In this document: piece after piece, positions 39,299 through 48,341 of the stretch
Layout of the letters: each line of letters opens with the position of its first letter
Numbering within the stretch: the stretch's first letter is position 1
Source: Levyella massiliensis
Lineage (GTDB): Bacteria; Bacillota; Clostridia; Tissierellales; Peptoniphilaceae
Direction of reading: 5' to 3'
DNA length: 64,000 nt
NCBI RefSeq assembly: GCF_000308275.2
Contig: NZ_HG529490.1
Span: 523,695 to 587,694, forward strand
Translations under genes and position numbers: made by a program
The notes under the pieces: model-generated
The model's database searches: none
What the model saw: the letters and a program-made list of their open reading frames with translations, nothing else
What the model was told of the DNA's origin: nothing

Positions 39299-40102
39299 TC
39301 AACACGTAAGGTCCAGCTCGGCTTCCTGTACATTGCCCAAGTCTATCGGGCCGCCGATAGCGGCATGCACATGCTCTCCTTCCCTTGTAGCAGAAAGTTC
39401 GATTATTCCCGCCGGTTGATGCAGGAGAATCGTATCTTGATCGAGATGCCATTTTTTCGCATAGAGATAGGCCACCGCAAAGCTGCCGGAGCCACAGGAT
39501 CCCTCACGATACAGAGTTTGTGCCTCCGTCACATACACATATGGCACCAAGGATGGCTCTTTTTCGTTCAGAAACAAAACTCCTAAAGCAGGTGCCGGAT
39601 AACGCTGAAGCAGTACATTGATGAGAATCGGCACCAAATTTCTATCTTCTGCGACATTTTGAAGTAGCAGATGATTAATCCCTTCCATTTGCACGACAGG
39701 ATAATCCTTTTCTGCGAAAGAAAGTAGAGCAATCGCCTTCGGATCGGGAAGCGTCACCGAAGCAGTGTTCTGTATGGTGTCTACCTCAACCGACAAGGGC
39801 TTCGCGGCGCCGCTTACGGACACAACTTCCACGCTTTTGCCGTGTATGTCTTTTTGAAGCGCTTTTAACAGGGCAAAGGAGCGCGTGGCATTGCCGCAGA
39901 ATTCCCCTCCCATCATGTCCATACGAACGGGAGAACCTGTATCGTCCATTGATAAGAAAGCAACCTGTTCAATGGACGGATCCGCCTGTGCCATCAAGGC
40001 ACGCCCCACCGCTACCCATCGGTCCTTCGGTACAGATGTGTGAATAAAAGCGGTAATGTTGCCGGCTGGATTGACGCGCTGATAAAGGATTCTGTTTTTC
40101 AT
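39299..40102 (-). CDS. DapF-fold amino acid epimerase/racemase
   Basis: 267 residues with two pseudo-symmetric halves. The first catalytic Cys lies in GGEFCGNATRS and the second in REGSCGSGSF, the cofactor-independent two-Cys site of diaminopimelate epimerases and relatives such as histidine racemase. The sequence around both Cys differs from orthodox DapF (no CGNGxRC, no ACGTG), and no dap gene is nearby, so a different amino acid substrate is likely. Its ATG overlaps the patatin stop by four bases (ATGA). Confidence 0.8.
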   Translation of the reverse strand: MKNRILYQRVNPAGNITAFIHTSVPKDRWVAVGRALMAQADPSIEQVAFLSMDDTGSPVRMDMMGGEFCGNATRSFALLKALQKDIHGKSVEVVSVSGAAKPLSVEVDTIQNTASVTLPDPKAIALLSFAEKDYPVVQMEGINHLLLQNVAEDRNLVPILINVLLQRYPAPALGVLFLNEKEPSLVPYVYVTEAQTLYREGSCGSGSFAVAYLYAKKWHLDQDTILLHQPAGIIELSATREGEHVHAAIGGPIDLGNVQEAELDLTC

Positions 40103-40977
40103 CCTATTTGCTCCCCTTGGTTTGCCTCTTGCCCCAAAAATACAGCAATTTTCTCCGCATCCTTGAGGCCTTTTTCATACAATTTTCGCATGCCTTCTTT
40201 ATCCCTCTTCAGTGTATCAATGCCGCAGGTGTCATCCGGCGAAAGAATAAGGGCTCTGCCCTCCTCCCGGAGTGCCTTCACCTTATCGACACTGGCATTA
40301 TAGCGCGCATAGCGAAGTGAAAATGCTTTGGCAGCGTTCGGGAATTCTTCTTTGATATGGTCAACTGCTTTCTGATCTCGTTCGGGCGTGCGCACGGTGG
40401 ATTCCGGCAAGGTTAAAATCAAAATCACCTTATCGCATCCTTCTGCCAAAGCACGTTCGACAGGTACCGGATCCGATAATGCACCGTCATAGTAGAGCGT
40501 GCCGTCAATCGGATAGGGGCGACAAAAAAAGGGGATGGCTGAGGAAGCTTTGAAAATATCATATCGATCCTGTGAAATGGCTCTTTTATCAAAGTAGTGA
40601 GCCCGCCCCGTTTCTGCCTCGGTAGCGACTACGATAAAATCCATCGGATTATCACGCAGTGTCGGATAATCCAATGGGTTTTCGCCATCTGCATTGCTTA
40701 AGGTGCTATAAACATAATCCAAATCGACCATATTCCGATGGCGCAGAAAATTCCACAAACTGACATACTTTTTACGAAAGGAGTATTCCGTATAAAATTG
40801 CAGATTCCGATGCTTTTGCCGGGCAATAAAGGACGCCAAATTAGCGCTTCCGGCAGATACGCCGATGCCCAAATCAAAAGTAATATTTTCTTCCATACAA
40901 TAATCCAAAACGCCTGCGCCATATATATCGCGCATGCCGCCGCCGACATCAATAATGCCGATTTTATTCTTTCCCAT
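40099..40977 (-). CDS. Patatin-like phospholipase family protein
   Basis: 292 residues. The oxyanion loop GGGMRDIYGAG, nucleophile elbow GVSAGS near residue 45 and catalytic Asp in DGALSDP match bacterial patatin-like lipid acyl hydrolases of the YlbK/YjjU type. The ATG at 40977 has AAGGAG upstream. It is co-transcribed with the epimerase gene downstream; no functional link is known. Confidence 0.88.
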   Translation of the reverse strand: MGKNKIGIIDVGGGMRDIYGAGVLDYCMEENITFDLGIGVSAGSANLASFIARQKHRNLQFYTEYSFRKKYVSLWNFLRHRNMVDLDYVYSTLSNADGENPLDYPTLRDNPMDFIVVATEAETGRAHYFDKRAISQDRYDIFKASSAIPFFCRPYPIDGTLYYDGALSDPVPVERALAEGCDKVILILTLPESTVRTPERDQKAVDHIKEEFPNAAKAFSLRYARYNASVDKVKALREEGRALILSPDDTCGIDTLKRDKEGMRKLYEKGLKDAEKIAVFLGQEANQGEQIG

Positions 40978-41044
40978 GTCTCCTTCTTTCTGTTCGAAAG
41001 CTACTATCAGCATAGCACGGAACGACATCTGTTGTACAACACAA

Positions 41045-41072
41045 AAAAAGCGCTGCACGGGCAGCGCTTTTT
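41045..41072 (-). terminator. Bidirectional-looking intrinsic terminator
   Basis: 12-base stem 41045-41056 with 41061-41072, loop of four, flanked by A and T runs. It lies downstream of the MetE-like fragment on the minus strand and upstream of patatin. Confidence 0.85.
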
Positions 41073-41126
41073 GCGTTCTCTAAGAGATGACAGAAGGATG
41101 ATCTTTCGCCTTATCGTGAAAACGAA

Positions 41127-41429
41127 TCAGCCCCATACCTCTTTCGCAATGTCTTTCACCAATTTCAGTTTTGCCCATTGCTCTTCTTCGGTCAGCTTAT
41201 TGCCGATTTCGCAGGAGGCAAAGCCGCACTGCGGGCTCAGATACAGGCGTTCCAACGGAACAAAATTCTCTGCTTCGCGAATACGGCGGATGACTTCGTC
41301 CTTGTCCTCCAGCTGCGGATTTTTCGTCGTAATAAGGCCCAAAACGACTTTCTTTTCTCCGGTAAGTTTGGCAAGTGGTGCAAAGCTTCCGGAGCGTGCA
41401 TCATCGTATAATACCATAGCCCCTTTCAA
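41127..41429 (-). pseudogene. C-terminal fragment of a MetE-like (YxjG/YxjH) methionine synthase
   Basis: The last 90 codons of a cobalamin-independent methionine synthase-like gene, recognisable from YDDARSGSF through the LSPQCGFASCE zinc-ligand motif to the usual C-terminus (KEVWG). The family is about 370 residues, so some 280 N-terminal residues are missing. The sequence immediately upstream belongs to a different gene (WYL-type regulator start), so this is the right half of a deletion scar. Homology begins near 41408; the first few codons come from the joint. Confidence 0.85.
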
Positions 41430-41532
41430 GTTGCTCCATAATCTGCGCTATCGTCAGATAATGGTCCTCATCAGTCTGTTCGTAGAGCATCTTGGCCACA
41501 TAAAAGGGGCGAAGTTTCGCTTTTATATCCAT
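41401..41532 (-). pseudogene. N-terminal fragment of a WYL-type transcriptional regulator
   Basis: 43 codons with GGGAG before the ATG: a winged-helix start (KLRPFYVAKMLYEQTDEDHY, then LTIAQIMEQL) typical of WYL-domain regulators, which normally continue for about 300 residues. The frame stops at TGA (41401) just past the joint with the MetE-like fragment. A TATAAT box sits right before the ribosome site, so the scar may still be transcribed. Confidence 0.75.
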
Positions 41533-41797
41533 TTGTAGCTCCCATTATAATCAACGCAAAGTTTCTACTGGCCATTATTAAGACTTCCGTTGATACATTG
41601 TTAAAGAAACAGCAGTCCCACATCTCTTGTACAATCATCATGGACCCGTCATTTCTATTTAAAAGCTCACAAATCAGCATCCATATAATCAAATATGTAG
41701 TTAATGCAACATTCAAATTAATTGCTTTTAAAAATTGGATTTCCATCCACCAACGCTGATTTATAGCATATTCATGACACATAGAATGAGGGGCATT

Positions 41798-42721
41798 CTA
41801 AAAAAAGCGTCGACAATTGTCGGAATACCATTTAGGAATCTGGCTTTGAAAACCATCATAGTCATTGGATGCCATCTCATATCTTTTTACCATTCCTTGT
41901 ATTTCACGATTTCCGTACTCTTCGGCCCACTTTATTGAATATAATGATGAAAGAAGTACAGAAAGTTTCAATATTTTCCAGAACAACTCCGGCGGATCGC
42001 CATTGAAATATCCATATACTTTTCCAATTGAATATGGAATACTGATTTCAACTTCAAATGCCTGCATTTTGTAGAACTCGCTATACCCTTCTCCGCATCC
42101 CACGCGATCAAAATCTATAACTCCTACATCATCCTCGCTCTTCAAAAGAATTAGATTTCCAAGGTGAAAGTCTCCGTGTTTATAAACAGCTTTACTATTC
42201 TCAAGTAAGTGTAAATTATCCATCACATATTTTATAACATGTGAGTCGTTTTCTACTCGGTGCGCACAAGAAATATACTCCTCCATCTGCGCCTTTTTTT
42301 TCTCAACAACATTCTTTTTTGGTAAATCCTGCGGATCAATTGGGATTTGATGTATGGCACTAAGTATGATACCTGCTCGAACACCCAATCTAAATTGATG
42401 ATTTTCATCAAATAGATTAATACATTTGTTCATTATCTGCCCATCGAGCCACGAAAAAAGCATATACACTTTGTCCAATTCAGGGCTGTATCCCGTCTCA
42501 ACTAAACGCGACATAGAAAAATCCAGTCCATTAATTTTACGGACAATTCTACTTTCCCTCAATTTTTCATCCATATATTTTTTTTCGCTCAACCGAAGGA
42601 GATATTGAGTCCCTTTGCAGTCCATCAAACGATATTTTTCATCCTTCGACCAGCCATATGATATTTTGTCAATCGAACTTATATTGTACTTGTTAATTAT
42701 CGATATCCTTTTCAGTTCCAT
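41798..42721 (-). CDS. APH-family (aminoglycoside phosphotransferase-like) small-molecule kinase
   Basis: 307 residues of the APH/choline-kinase fold. The catalytic loop is YKHGDFHLGNLIL and the metal-binding motif GVIDFDRVGCGEGYSEF; an N-lobe precedes them. The ATG at 42721 was chosen because of GAGGT upstream; the open frame continues another 65 codons upstream into unrelated, more GC-rich sequence. Substrate unknown: resistance to an aminoglycoside is possible, but as last gene of the accessory cluster it could equally phosphorylate the cluster product or a precursor. Confidence 0.82.
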   Translation of the reverse strand: MELKRISIINKYNISSIDKISYGWSKDEKYRLMDCKGTQYLLRLSEKKYMDEKLRESRIVRKINGLDFSMSRLVETGYSPELDKVYMLFSWLDGQIMNKCINLFDENHQFRLGVRAGIILSAIHQIPIDPQDLPKKNVVEKKKAQMEEYISCAHRVENDSHVIKYVMDNLHLLENSKAVYKHGDFHLGNLILLKSEDDVGVIDFDRVGCGEGYSEFYKMQAFEVEISIPYSIGKVYGYFNGDPPELFWKILKLSVLLSSLYSIKWAEEYGNREIQGMVKRYEMASNDYDGFQSQIPKWYSDNCRRFF

Positions 42722-43218
42722 TTTGTATACCTCAATTATTCTGGCACTTTTTAATAGCTCAGGCAAATCGATCATGGTAGGTTCACCATTATGGACTGTG
42801 ACTTCTTGCGGAATGCCGTCGTTGACCGTCAATTCTTTGCGATATGGACGTTGAGATACGTCAATCTTTTTTGCCTTCTGACGTATATTTGCAATCGTCA
42901 CCCTACAACTGAACAAACGGTATAATGTTCCTAATTAGAGCAAGTATATCACAGAACTCACTATATTGGAAGTTCCGAAAAAGTATCATCCATTTGCATC
43001 ATCTGTAAGGGGCATAGGGATTGCTAAAATCGTACCCATTCTGCTCTACCTCCCAAGTCATCGAATCATACGACAACTAAGCAGAATAAAAACAACTTGT
43101 GATACTAAGCTGCGTTATAACAGCACTGAACACATCTTCTTTGAAAGCTACGCTCAAGCATTGAACGAAAATTCTTCCATTCGTTCAAATATATCGAAAT
43201 ATATTATTAGCACTGTGA
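42722..43218 (-). other. 497-base gap with a gene remnant and an inverted repeat
   Basis: The left part (about 42760-42900) is more GC-rich than its surroundings and stays open in frame with the APH gene for 65 codons (it includes IRQKAKKIDVSQRPYRKE); I do not recognise it and take it as a leftover gene start. A perfect 9-base inverted repeat (43161-43169 with 43180-43188) lies 30 bases after the glycosyltransferase stop but has no T-run. A 104-codon plus-strand open frame (42966-43280) overlaps the glycosyltransferase end and is not called. Confidence 0.4.
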
Positions 43219-44505
43219 TTAAAACATCTTACTTTTTTGGGGTTTTTTCTTGTTTTCTTGATTATTTTTCCCGGCTATAATCTTCCACAACGTCCTAATC
43301 GGACCTATTGTGTGAACAAACATCCAAAACAAACATTGACAACTAATAATGTTTCTACTTTTAAATTGCTTGCCTGTTATCTTTTTAATGCACAGTTCAC
43401 TCACCTCATTTATAGCTCTAACATAAACCTCAATTAGAGCGAGCAGGAGAAGAAACATGCCGTATCTACTAGTAAGTCCTGTCCAGATTAACAGAATAAT
43501 GCATGTGATAGGAAATGGCAACCAATTTATCGCAGCTCGAAAGTTTAAAGATGCCGTAATAAATGCTCTCCATTTTATTTTATTGTTCTCTAACTTTTTG
43601 CACAAATCTGTAAAGTATTTATATGCATATAACGGGCCGTTAAACCATGTTTCCTGCTGTAACAAATAGACTGGCGTACTATATGCAAAATCAACCTTCT
43701 CCAAATATGGGATATGATAAACAGGTATATTTTTTATGCTCAAGACATATCCCAGCACATTATCCTCATTAATGTCCGATTCCGAAAACCCTTCAAAATT
43801 ATCATACATTTCCCTTGAAAAAACCAAACCATGACCTATCACATAATTAAAATTCAATAGTTTAACAGTTCCTTTTGATCTTATTGTTTTAGGAAGTTCA
43901 AAAGCAAACATCCACCTATTCTGCCAAAGAATAGCACTATTAATTATTCTGCTGTCAGAAGTTCGTTCCGAGTATGAATACTGTTGGAATACTCCGTTAT
44001 CTAACACCTCAATGTTGTCGATTACATAATCAATTGTTCTAATATCAATAACTGAATCAACATTATATACAAAGCAAATTGTATTGGGTTCAAATTGTTC
44101 TATCGCATAATTGAGTTGATGTGCCATCACCCCGGTATTATATGGGTACTCGATTATGTGTATATTCTGTTCGAACTTTTTCCGTTTGATGATCTCTCGC
44201 AAGACATTTTTCGTTGTATGCTTCCCGTGTTCCTTCTCAGTAGTAACATAATAAATGTTAATTCCATTCTTTGCAAACCCGCTAAAATTTTGTACTGATT
44301 TTTCAATTACATTTACTTCTTCATAAACTGGGATAATAATTGCTACTTTTCCATACCGTTGTTTTTCCCCCGTGTTATTCTGCTTTTCCATCTCCCTGTG
44401 GCTGCTCATTGGAACCATGCTGCAGTTAATCCGCTTAAAACCTAGCACAATGCCGATTGCTAAACATGTGCACGTTAAAATATAGACAAAAAAAATTAAA
44501 ATCAC
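43219..44505 (-). CDS. Membrane GT2-family glycosyltransferase
   Basis: 428 residues: N-terminal membrane helix (about 1-22), GT-A catalytic domain starting KVAIIIPVYEE, acidic metal-site region YNVDSVID, acceptor region HGLVFSREMYDNFEG, and three hydrophobic segments near the C-terminus (about 325-400). The start is probably the GTG at 44505; GAGGTG overlaps it, so the start is not firm. In this cluster it could glycosylate the product or build an envelope glycan; the acceptor is unknown. Confidence 0.83.
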   Translation of the reverse strand: MILIFFVYILTCTCLAIGIVLGFKRINCSMVPMSSHREMEKQNNTGEKQRYGKVAIIIPVYEEVNVIEKSVQNFSGFAKNGINIYYVTTEKEHGKHTTKNVLREIIKRKKFEQNIHIIEYPYNTGVMAHQLNYAIEQFEPNTICFVYNVDSVIDIRTIDYVIDNIEVLDNGVFQQYSYSERTSDSRIINSAILWQNRWMFAFELPKTIRSKGTVKLLNFNYVIGHGLVFSREMYDNFEGFSESDINEDNVLGYVLSIKNIPVYHIPYLEKVDFAYSTPVYLLQQETWFNGPLYAYKYFTDLCKKLENNKIKWRAFITASLNFRAAINWLPFPITCIILLIWTGLTSRYGMFLLLLALIEVYVRAINEVSELCIKKITGKQFKSRNIISCQCLFWMFVHTIGPIRTLWKIIAGKNNQENKKKPQKSKMF

Positions 44506-44567
44506 CTCTTTAATATATAGCCATTAGCTCGAGCAAAGAAGCTGCTTTGTACGCTCTCTATGTTAAT

Positions 44568-45536
44568 TTATAGTAAGATTTTGTTATCTTCAGGATCCAT
44601 AAAAAAGTCTCCTTTAAAGTTTTGTATCGGATTTCTCCCTCCATATGAAATGCACAATAATTTGCATCTTTTGCACAAAAAGCCTGCCATGTTATTCGTC
44701 TGTCCATATAACCTCTCTAATCTTTCTTTCCTCTGTTCCCCTTGAAAAATTTCTTCTACGCTGCTTACATGGACATTTCCAAGTACTTCTCTTTGCGTCC
44801 AATCTTGTGAACACAGAACAACATTTCCGTTTGCTACAATAGAAATGCGTTCCTCAAGTCTCTTTAATTTGCATCCCGCCAATTTTATATTTGAATTATC
44901 ATCCAACCTCAGATTATTTTTTACGCTCATATTTCCTGCACGATCTAGATATCCAAAATAATGTATTTTAGTGCCGTTAAACAATTGATTGGTTTTTATT
45001 CTTTCTGCATCCAAGTCCATTCCATCATACATAACTTGTATTATCTGCACCGGGATAGCGTTACCTCTTTTTTTATTATAATTTATAAATGCATGAATAT
45101 TTCCTAATGTGTTATAATAATCTAGTCCTGGCATCAATTTTTTATACTGATGTTCAAAGGCAGAAAAAAAACTGATTCTTAAATCATCAACCAGCTTTTC
45201 GTCAACGATCACTCGAGAAATATCTTCATTCAAGCGTGAAGCATTCGTCGACAATTCTACCGGTAAATTTCTCTTTTTTATATATTTTAAAATTTCTACC
45301 ATTCTTTCATCAAGAAAAGGCTCGTTATTTAGGTATGGTATAATTCTTTCTATATCACCTCTATGCATAGCAGCTTCATCTATTATGCTTTTAATTCTAT
45401 CAATTGATAGTTCGTGATATCCACCGATTCCTTTCATTGTTGAGACTTTATTATATGGGCATATTGTGCAATAAGCATTGCAAGTTGACTTTGTTTGAAT
45501 TTCAATATACCGCGGAAATGCTAACTCAATAACCAA
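44568..45536 (-). CDS. Radical SAM/SPASM-like enzyme
   Basis: About 322 residues. The SAM-cluster motif STCNAYCTICPYNK lies near the N-terminus; C-terminal cysteines (GCKLKR, VVLCSQDW, FLCKRCKLLC) match a SPASM-type auxiliary cluster domain. Such enzymes mature peptides (thioether or C-C crosslinks, epimerisation) or modify sugars. A TTG start at 45536 is preferred because GGGGGAG lies six bases upstream; in-frame ATGs at 45551 and 45572 have no site. It overlaps the SDR gene. No PqqD-like recognition domain is seen. Confidence 0.82.
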   Translation of the reverse strand: MVIELAFPRYIEIQTKSTCNAYCTICPYNKVSTMKGIGGYHELSIDRIKSIIDEAAMHRGDIERIIPYLNNEPFLDERMVEILKYIKKRNLPVELSTNASRLNEDISRVIVDEKLVDDLRISFFSAFEHQYKKLMPGLDYYNTLGNIHAFINYNKKRGNAIPVQIIQVMYDGMDLDAERIKTNQLFNGTKIHYFGYLDRAGNMSVKNNLRLDDNSNIKLAGCKLKRLEERISIVANGNVVLCSQDWTQREVLGNVHVSSVEEIFQGEQRKERLERLYGQTNNMAGFLCKRCKLLCISYGGRNPIQNFKGDFFMDPEDNKILL

Positions 45537-46245
45537 TTGTTTCTCCCCCATCAATAACAATTTTGGAACCATTAATCATATCGGTTTCATACAAAAAAAC
45601 TATAGCCCTACAAATGTCTATCAATACGTTCCTATTCTTTATTTCCCTCTTGTTTGGATTCATATCCCCGAAGTAACCAGGTGCAATTATATTAAAACGG
45701 TACCCCTTAACACCCTGATATTCATATCCGAGTTGCCTTATGATAGATTCCGCAGCAATCTTGCTAGCAATATATGAATATGTCCCACGATTACATCGTA
45801 CAGTGAGATTTGATGAAATATATATACAGGCGAATCTTTCCATCGTCTCAGCTTTTAACAGTTGAGAAAGGAACAAGCAAAAATTAACGCAATGAATTGC
45901 ATTTACCCTTTCAAAGCGATCAATTGAAATGTTTGAAAAGTTTTCTTTAAAATAAATACCTATTGCATCAATCACACATACATCCTTTTTATTACCGACA
46001 ATCGTTATAACTTTCTCTGCTAAACTGATTACTGACTCCTTTTTAGAAAAATCAACACACAATTTATAATCGGCACCAACTTCTCCAAGTTGGTTGGTGT
46101 TACTGTAGGTCGAAACTATGACGCTTGTAGCATATAGCTTCTTTAGATAGGATATTAGCTCTCTACCCAACGTCCCGCTTCCTCCAAGCACCACAAAAAC
46201 AGGATCGAATCTTATATCGCCCTCTATTTTTTTCTCAGTATGCAT
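45526..46245 (-). CDS. SDR-family NAD(P)-dependent oxidoreductase
   Basis: 239 residues. Nucleotide-binding motif VLGGSGTLG near residue 20, catalytic Ser in YISSN and the Tyr-Lys pair in YSYIASK, ending with the family-typical IDGGETIGY. AGGAGGG lies nine bases upstream of the ATG. Embedded between the P-loop/ATP-grasp and radical SAM genes; probably oxidises or reduces an intermediate of the cluster product. Confidence 0.85.
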   Translation of the reverse strand: MHTEKKIEGDIRFDPVFVVLGGSGTLGRELISYLKKLYATSVIVSTYSNTNQLGEVGADYKLCVDFSKKESVISLAEKVITIVGNKKDVCVIDAIGIYFKENFSNISIDRFERVNAIHCVNFCLFLSQLLKAETMERFACIYISSNLTVRCNRGTYSYIASKIAAESIIRQLGYEYQGVKGYRFNIIAPGYFGDMNPNKREIKNRNVLIDICRAIVFLYETDMINGSKIVIDGGETIGY

Positions 46246-46271
46246 TGTTTTTGTCCCTCCTAATTATAGGC

Positions 46272-48272
46272 TCATAATAGCATGTAATCAGTATTTCTAA
46301 TATTTCGAACGGTTTCAACTTTTGTGAACTCTGTTTTTAACCACCTTGTTGAGATTACCCCCCAATTAATTCTTTCATAATCATGCATATCCACTGTATT
46401 ATGTAGGAAATAATCAATGCAGAGCTTCGGAAAATTAACCCCAGCATAAATGCTTAGAATCACGCCACCGCCGAACCTTGGATTGATATCCGTGCAAACA
46501 AACTCGTTTTCATCTTCATCAAATATGTATTGTATATTTATTGGTCCTTCTAACTCTAATACCTCACAGATTCTCCTGGTCCTTTTTATCAATTCATCAC
46601 GCTTTTCAAGAGCAGAAATTAAGCATTCTCCAGCTCTATGCTTAATTCGTTTTCGTGGCAAACAAACTATTGCCACCCCATTACAGCAAAAAGCGTCGAC
46701 TGTATATTCGTCGCCGGTTAAAAATTTCATGATTAGCTTATCTGGCTCATAATAAGCCTCTAACTGCTTATCATCTTGCACTACTTTAACGCCAAAACTT
46801 CCAGATCCAAAATCCGGTTTTAATATCACTGGATACCTAAAAACGTCATCTCGTTGGTAATATTTTGCTATTCCTGTTATTTTTTTGCACTTTAATTCTT
46901 CACAAACCGCCCTCTTGCTAAATGCTTTTTTTGTTCCCTCACTCATTCCACAAGCTAATTTTATTCCTTCCTGTTCAAACGACTTCCAGTTATCAACTAA
47001 TATAAGCATATCATTTTCAAGCCAAGGTATTAGCAAATCAATATTCCACTCCTTGCATAAGGACAATACTTCCTTGACATCTATTTTGCTCTGAATGACT
47101 CTTGACTTATAACTCTTAAATACAACCATACATGGATCTAAATTATCGTAGCAAGCAATATGGATATTACACAAGCTTTTGAACTCGTTAATCAACTCAA
47201 TCCGTCTTGTTGGATTGAGGAATAACACATTCGGCTTATTAGAGATTACTTTTTGCTCAATAAATGCCAATAGCTCTTCAACATTGCAATTACGATAAAC
47301 CTTTATGCATCGCCAGTTTTTTAGTTTATTATACTGAAACGTGCATGGTTTGAATTGCTTGCCTGCTATTAATGATAGCCAATCACTAAACCTACTTACC
47401 CGAATATGAGTATTGATAGCCTGCCAGTCAATTGAGCTTTCCTCAAAGTTTCCTTCCTTATTTATAGGCATTAGGATCAAATTGCACGCTGCTTTTGCTT
47501 TTACTGAAAAGTTCATCACTTCTTGAATATCTTTTATCGAAAATGTTCGCTTTTCTTTTTTTATATACTCACTCCACTCATGATGTTGATAATGATTCTT
47601 GCGCTCATTAGAATAAAATAATTCCATCATTTCAGGTACGTAATTTACAATATCTTTACAAATATTCGCTGAAATTGGATAGCCAATTATATCTCCGGTG
47701 TTACAGTTTAAAAAGGTTTTATCGTTTGACATATAGCGAACCTTTTTGTTTCTTAGTAACTGTAACAATAATGTTGTTTTGCCTGCCCCTTTATCCCCGA
47801 CAATTAAGACACCTGTGTCTTCTACCGCTATGCTTGCAGCATGTAGTTCTACAAACTGATTCTCTATGAGGTAGCAATATAGTATGTCCCTAATAATTCT
47901 CATCGGAATATAATTTCGATGCTCGTCGTTTTTTTCTAAATAGATGTGTATAATATCGCCTTCAATCGATAAAATATGCCCAATTTTGTCATAAACTATC
48001 CAAACTTTTTGACCAACCCTATATACGTATGCCTTCTGATCATAATGGATCCATATTTCCTCTCCAGAGCTACTTTGGAAAATTCTTCTTTCTGACTCGA
48101 AAAGATTTCCTTCCGTGACAATTATTGTTTTGATCATTTGACTATTTTCAATCTCAAAACATCCACATTGCACACTGTAATAAGGGTCAAAATATTCCCT
48201 AATAAACCCAATTATCTCTTCACTAGCATGAATATCTACATAATTCTTTTCAACTATTAGTTTTACGTTCAT
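46272..48272 (-). CDS. HprK-like P-loop kinase fused to an ATP-grasp ligase
   Basis: 666 residues with two modules. Residues 1-340 resemble the HPr-kinase-like proteins found in peptide biosynthesis clusters: the strand HAASIAV followed by Walker A VGDKGAGKTT (159-167). Residues 345-660 are an ATP-grasp enzyme of the carboxylate-amine ligase type: RYPVILKPDFGSGSFGVKVV-like lysine and glycine loop, then CTDINPRFGGG, the Mg-binding Glu/Asp-Asn motif. GAGGG precedes the ATG. I know no described protein with this fusion. Phosphorylating a peptide Ser/Thr and ligating an amino acid are the natural guesses, but neither is shown. Confidence 0.8.
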   Translation of the reverse strand: MNVKLIVEKNYVDIHASEEIIGFIREYFDPYYSVQCGCFEIENSQMIKTIIVTEGNLFESERRIFQSSSGEEIWIHYDQKAYVYRVGQKVWIVYDKIGHILSIEGDIIHIYLEKNDEHRNYIPMRIIRDILYCYLIENQFVELHAASIAVEDTGVLIVGDKGAGKTTLLLQLLRNKKVRYMSNDKTFLNCNTGDIIGYPISANICKDIVNYVPEMMELFYSNERKNHYQHHEWSEYIKKEKRTFSIKDIQEVMNFSVKAKAACNLILMPINKEGNFEESSIDWQAINTHIRVSRFSDWLSLIAGKQFKPCTFQYNKLKNWRCIKVYRNCNVEELLAFIEQKVISNKPNVLFLNPTRRIELINEFKSLCNIHIACYDNLDPCMVVFKSYKSRVIQSKIDVKEVLSLCKEWNIDLLIPWLENDMLILVDNWKSFEQEGIKLACGMSEGTKKAFSKRAVCEELKCKKITGIAKYYQRDDVFRYPVILKPDFGSGSFGVKVVQDDKQLEAYYEPDKLIMKFLTGDEYTVDAFCCNGVAIVCLPRKRIKHRAGECLISALEKRDELIKRTRRICEVLELEGPINIQYIFDEDENEFVCTDINPRFGGGVILSIYAGVNFPKLCIDYFLHNTVDMHDYERINWGVISTRWLKTEFTKVETVRNIRNTDYMLL

Positions 48273-48341
48273 TAATCCTTTTCCCTCATTTCCATTTTAT
48301 TTGGTTTTTCCATGTTAGCGCGGGGCAGTAATCTCGCGGTG

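Noticed and set aside
41471-41782. 103-codon minus-strand frame upstream of the WYL fragment
   Set aside because: It overlaps the WYL start in another frame, has an implausible Met/Cys/Trp-rich composition and no ribosome site.
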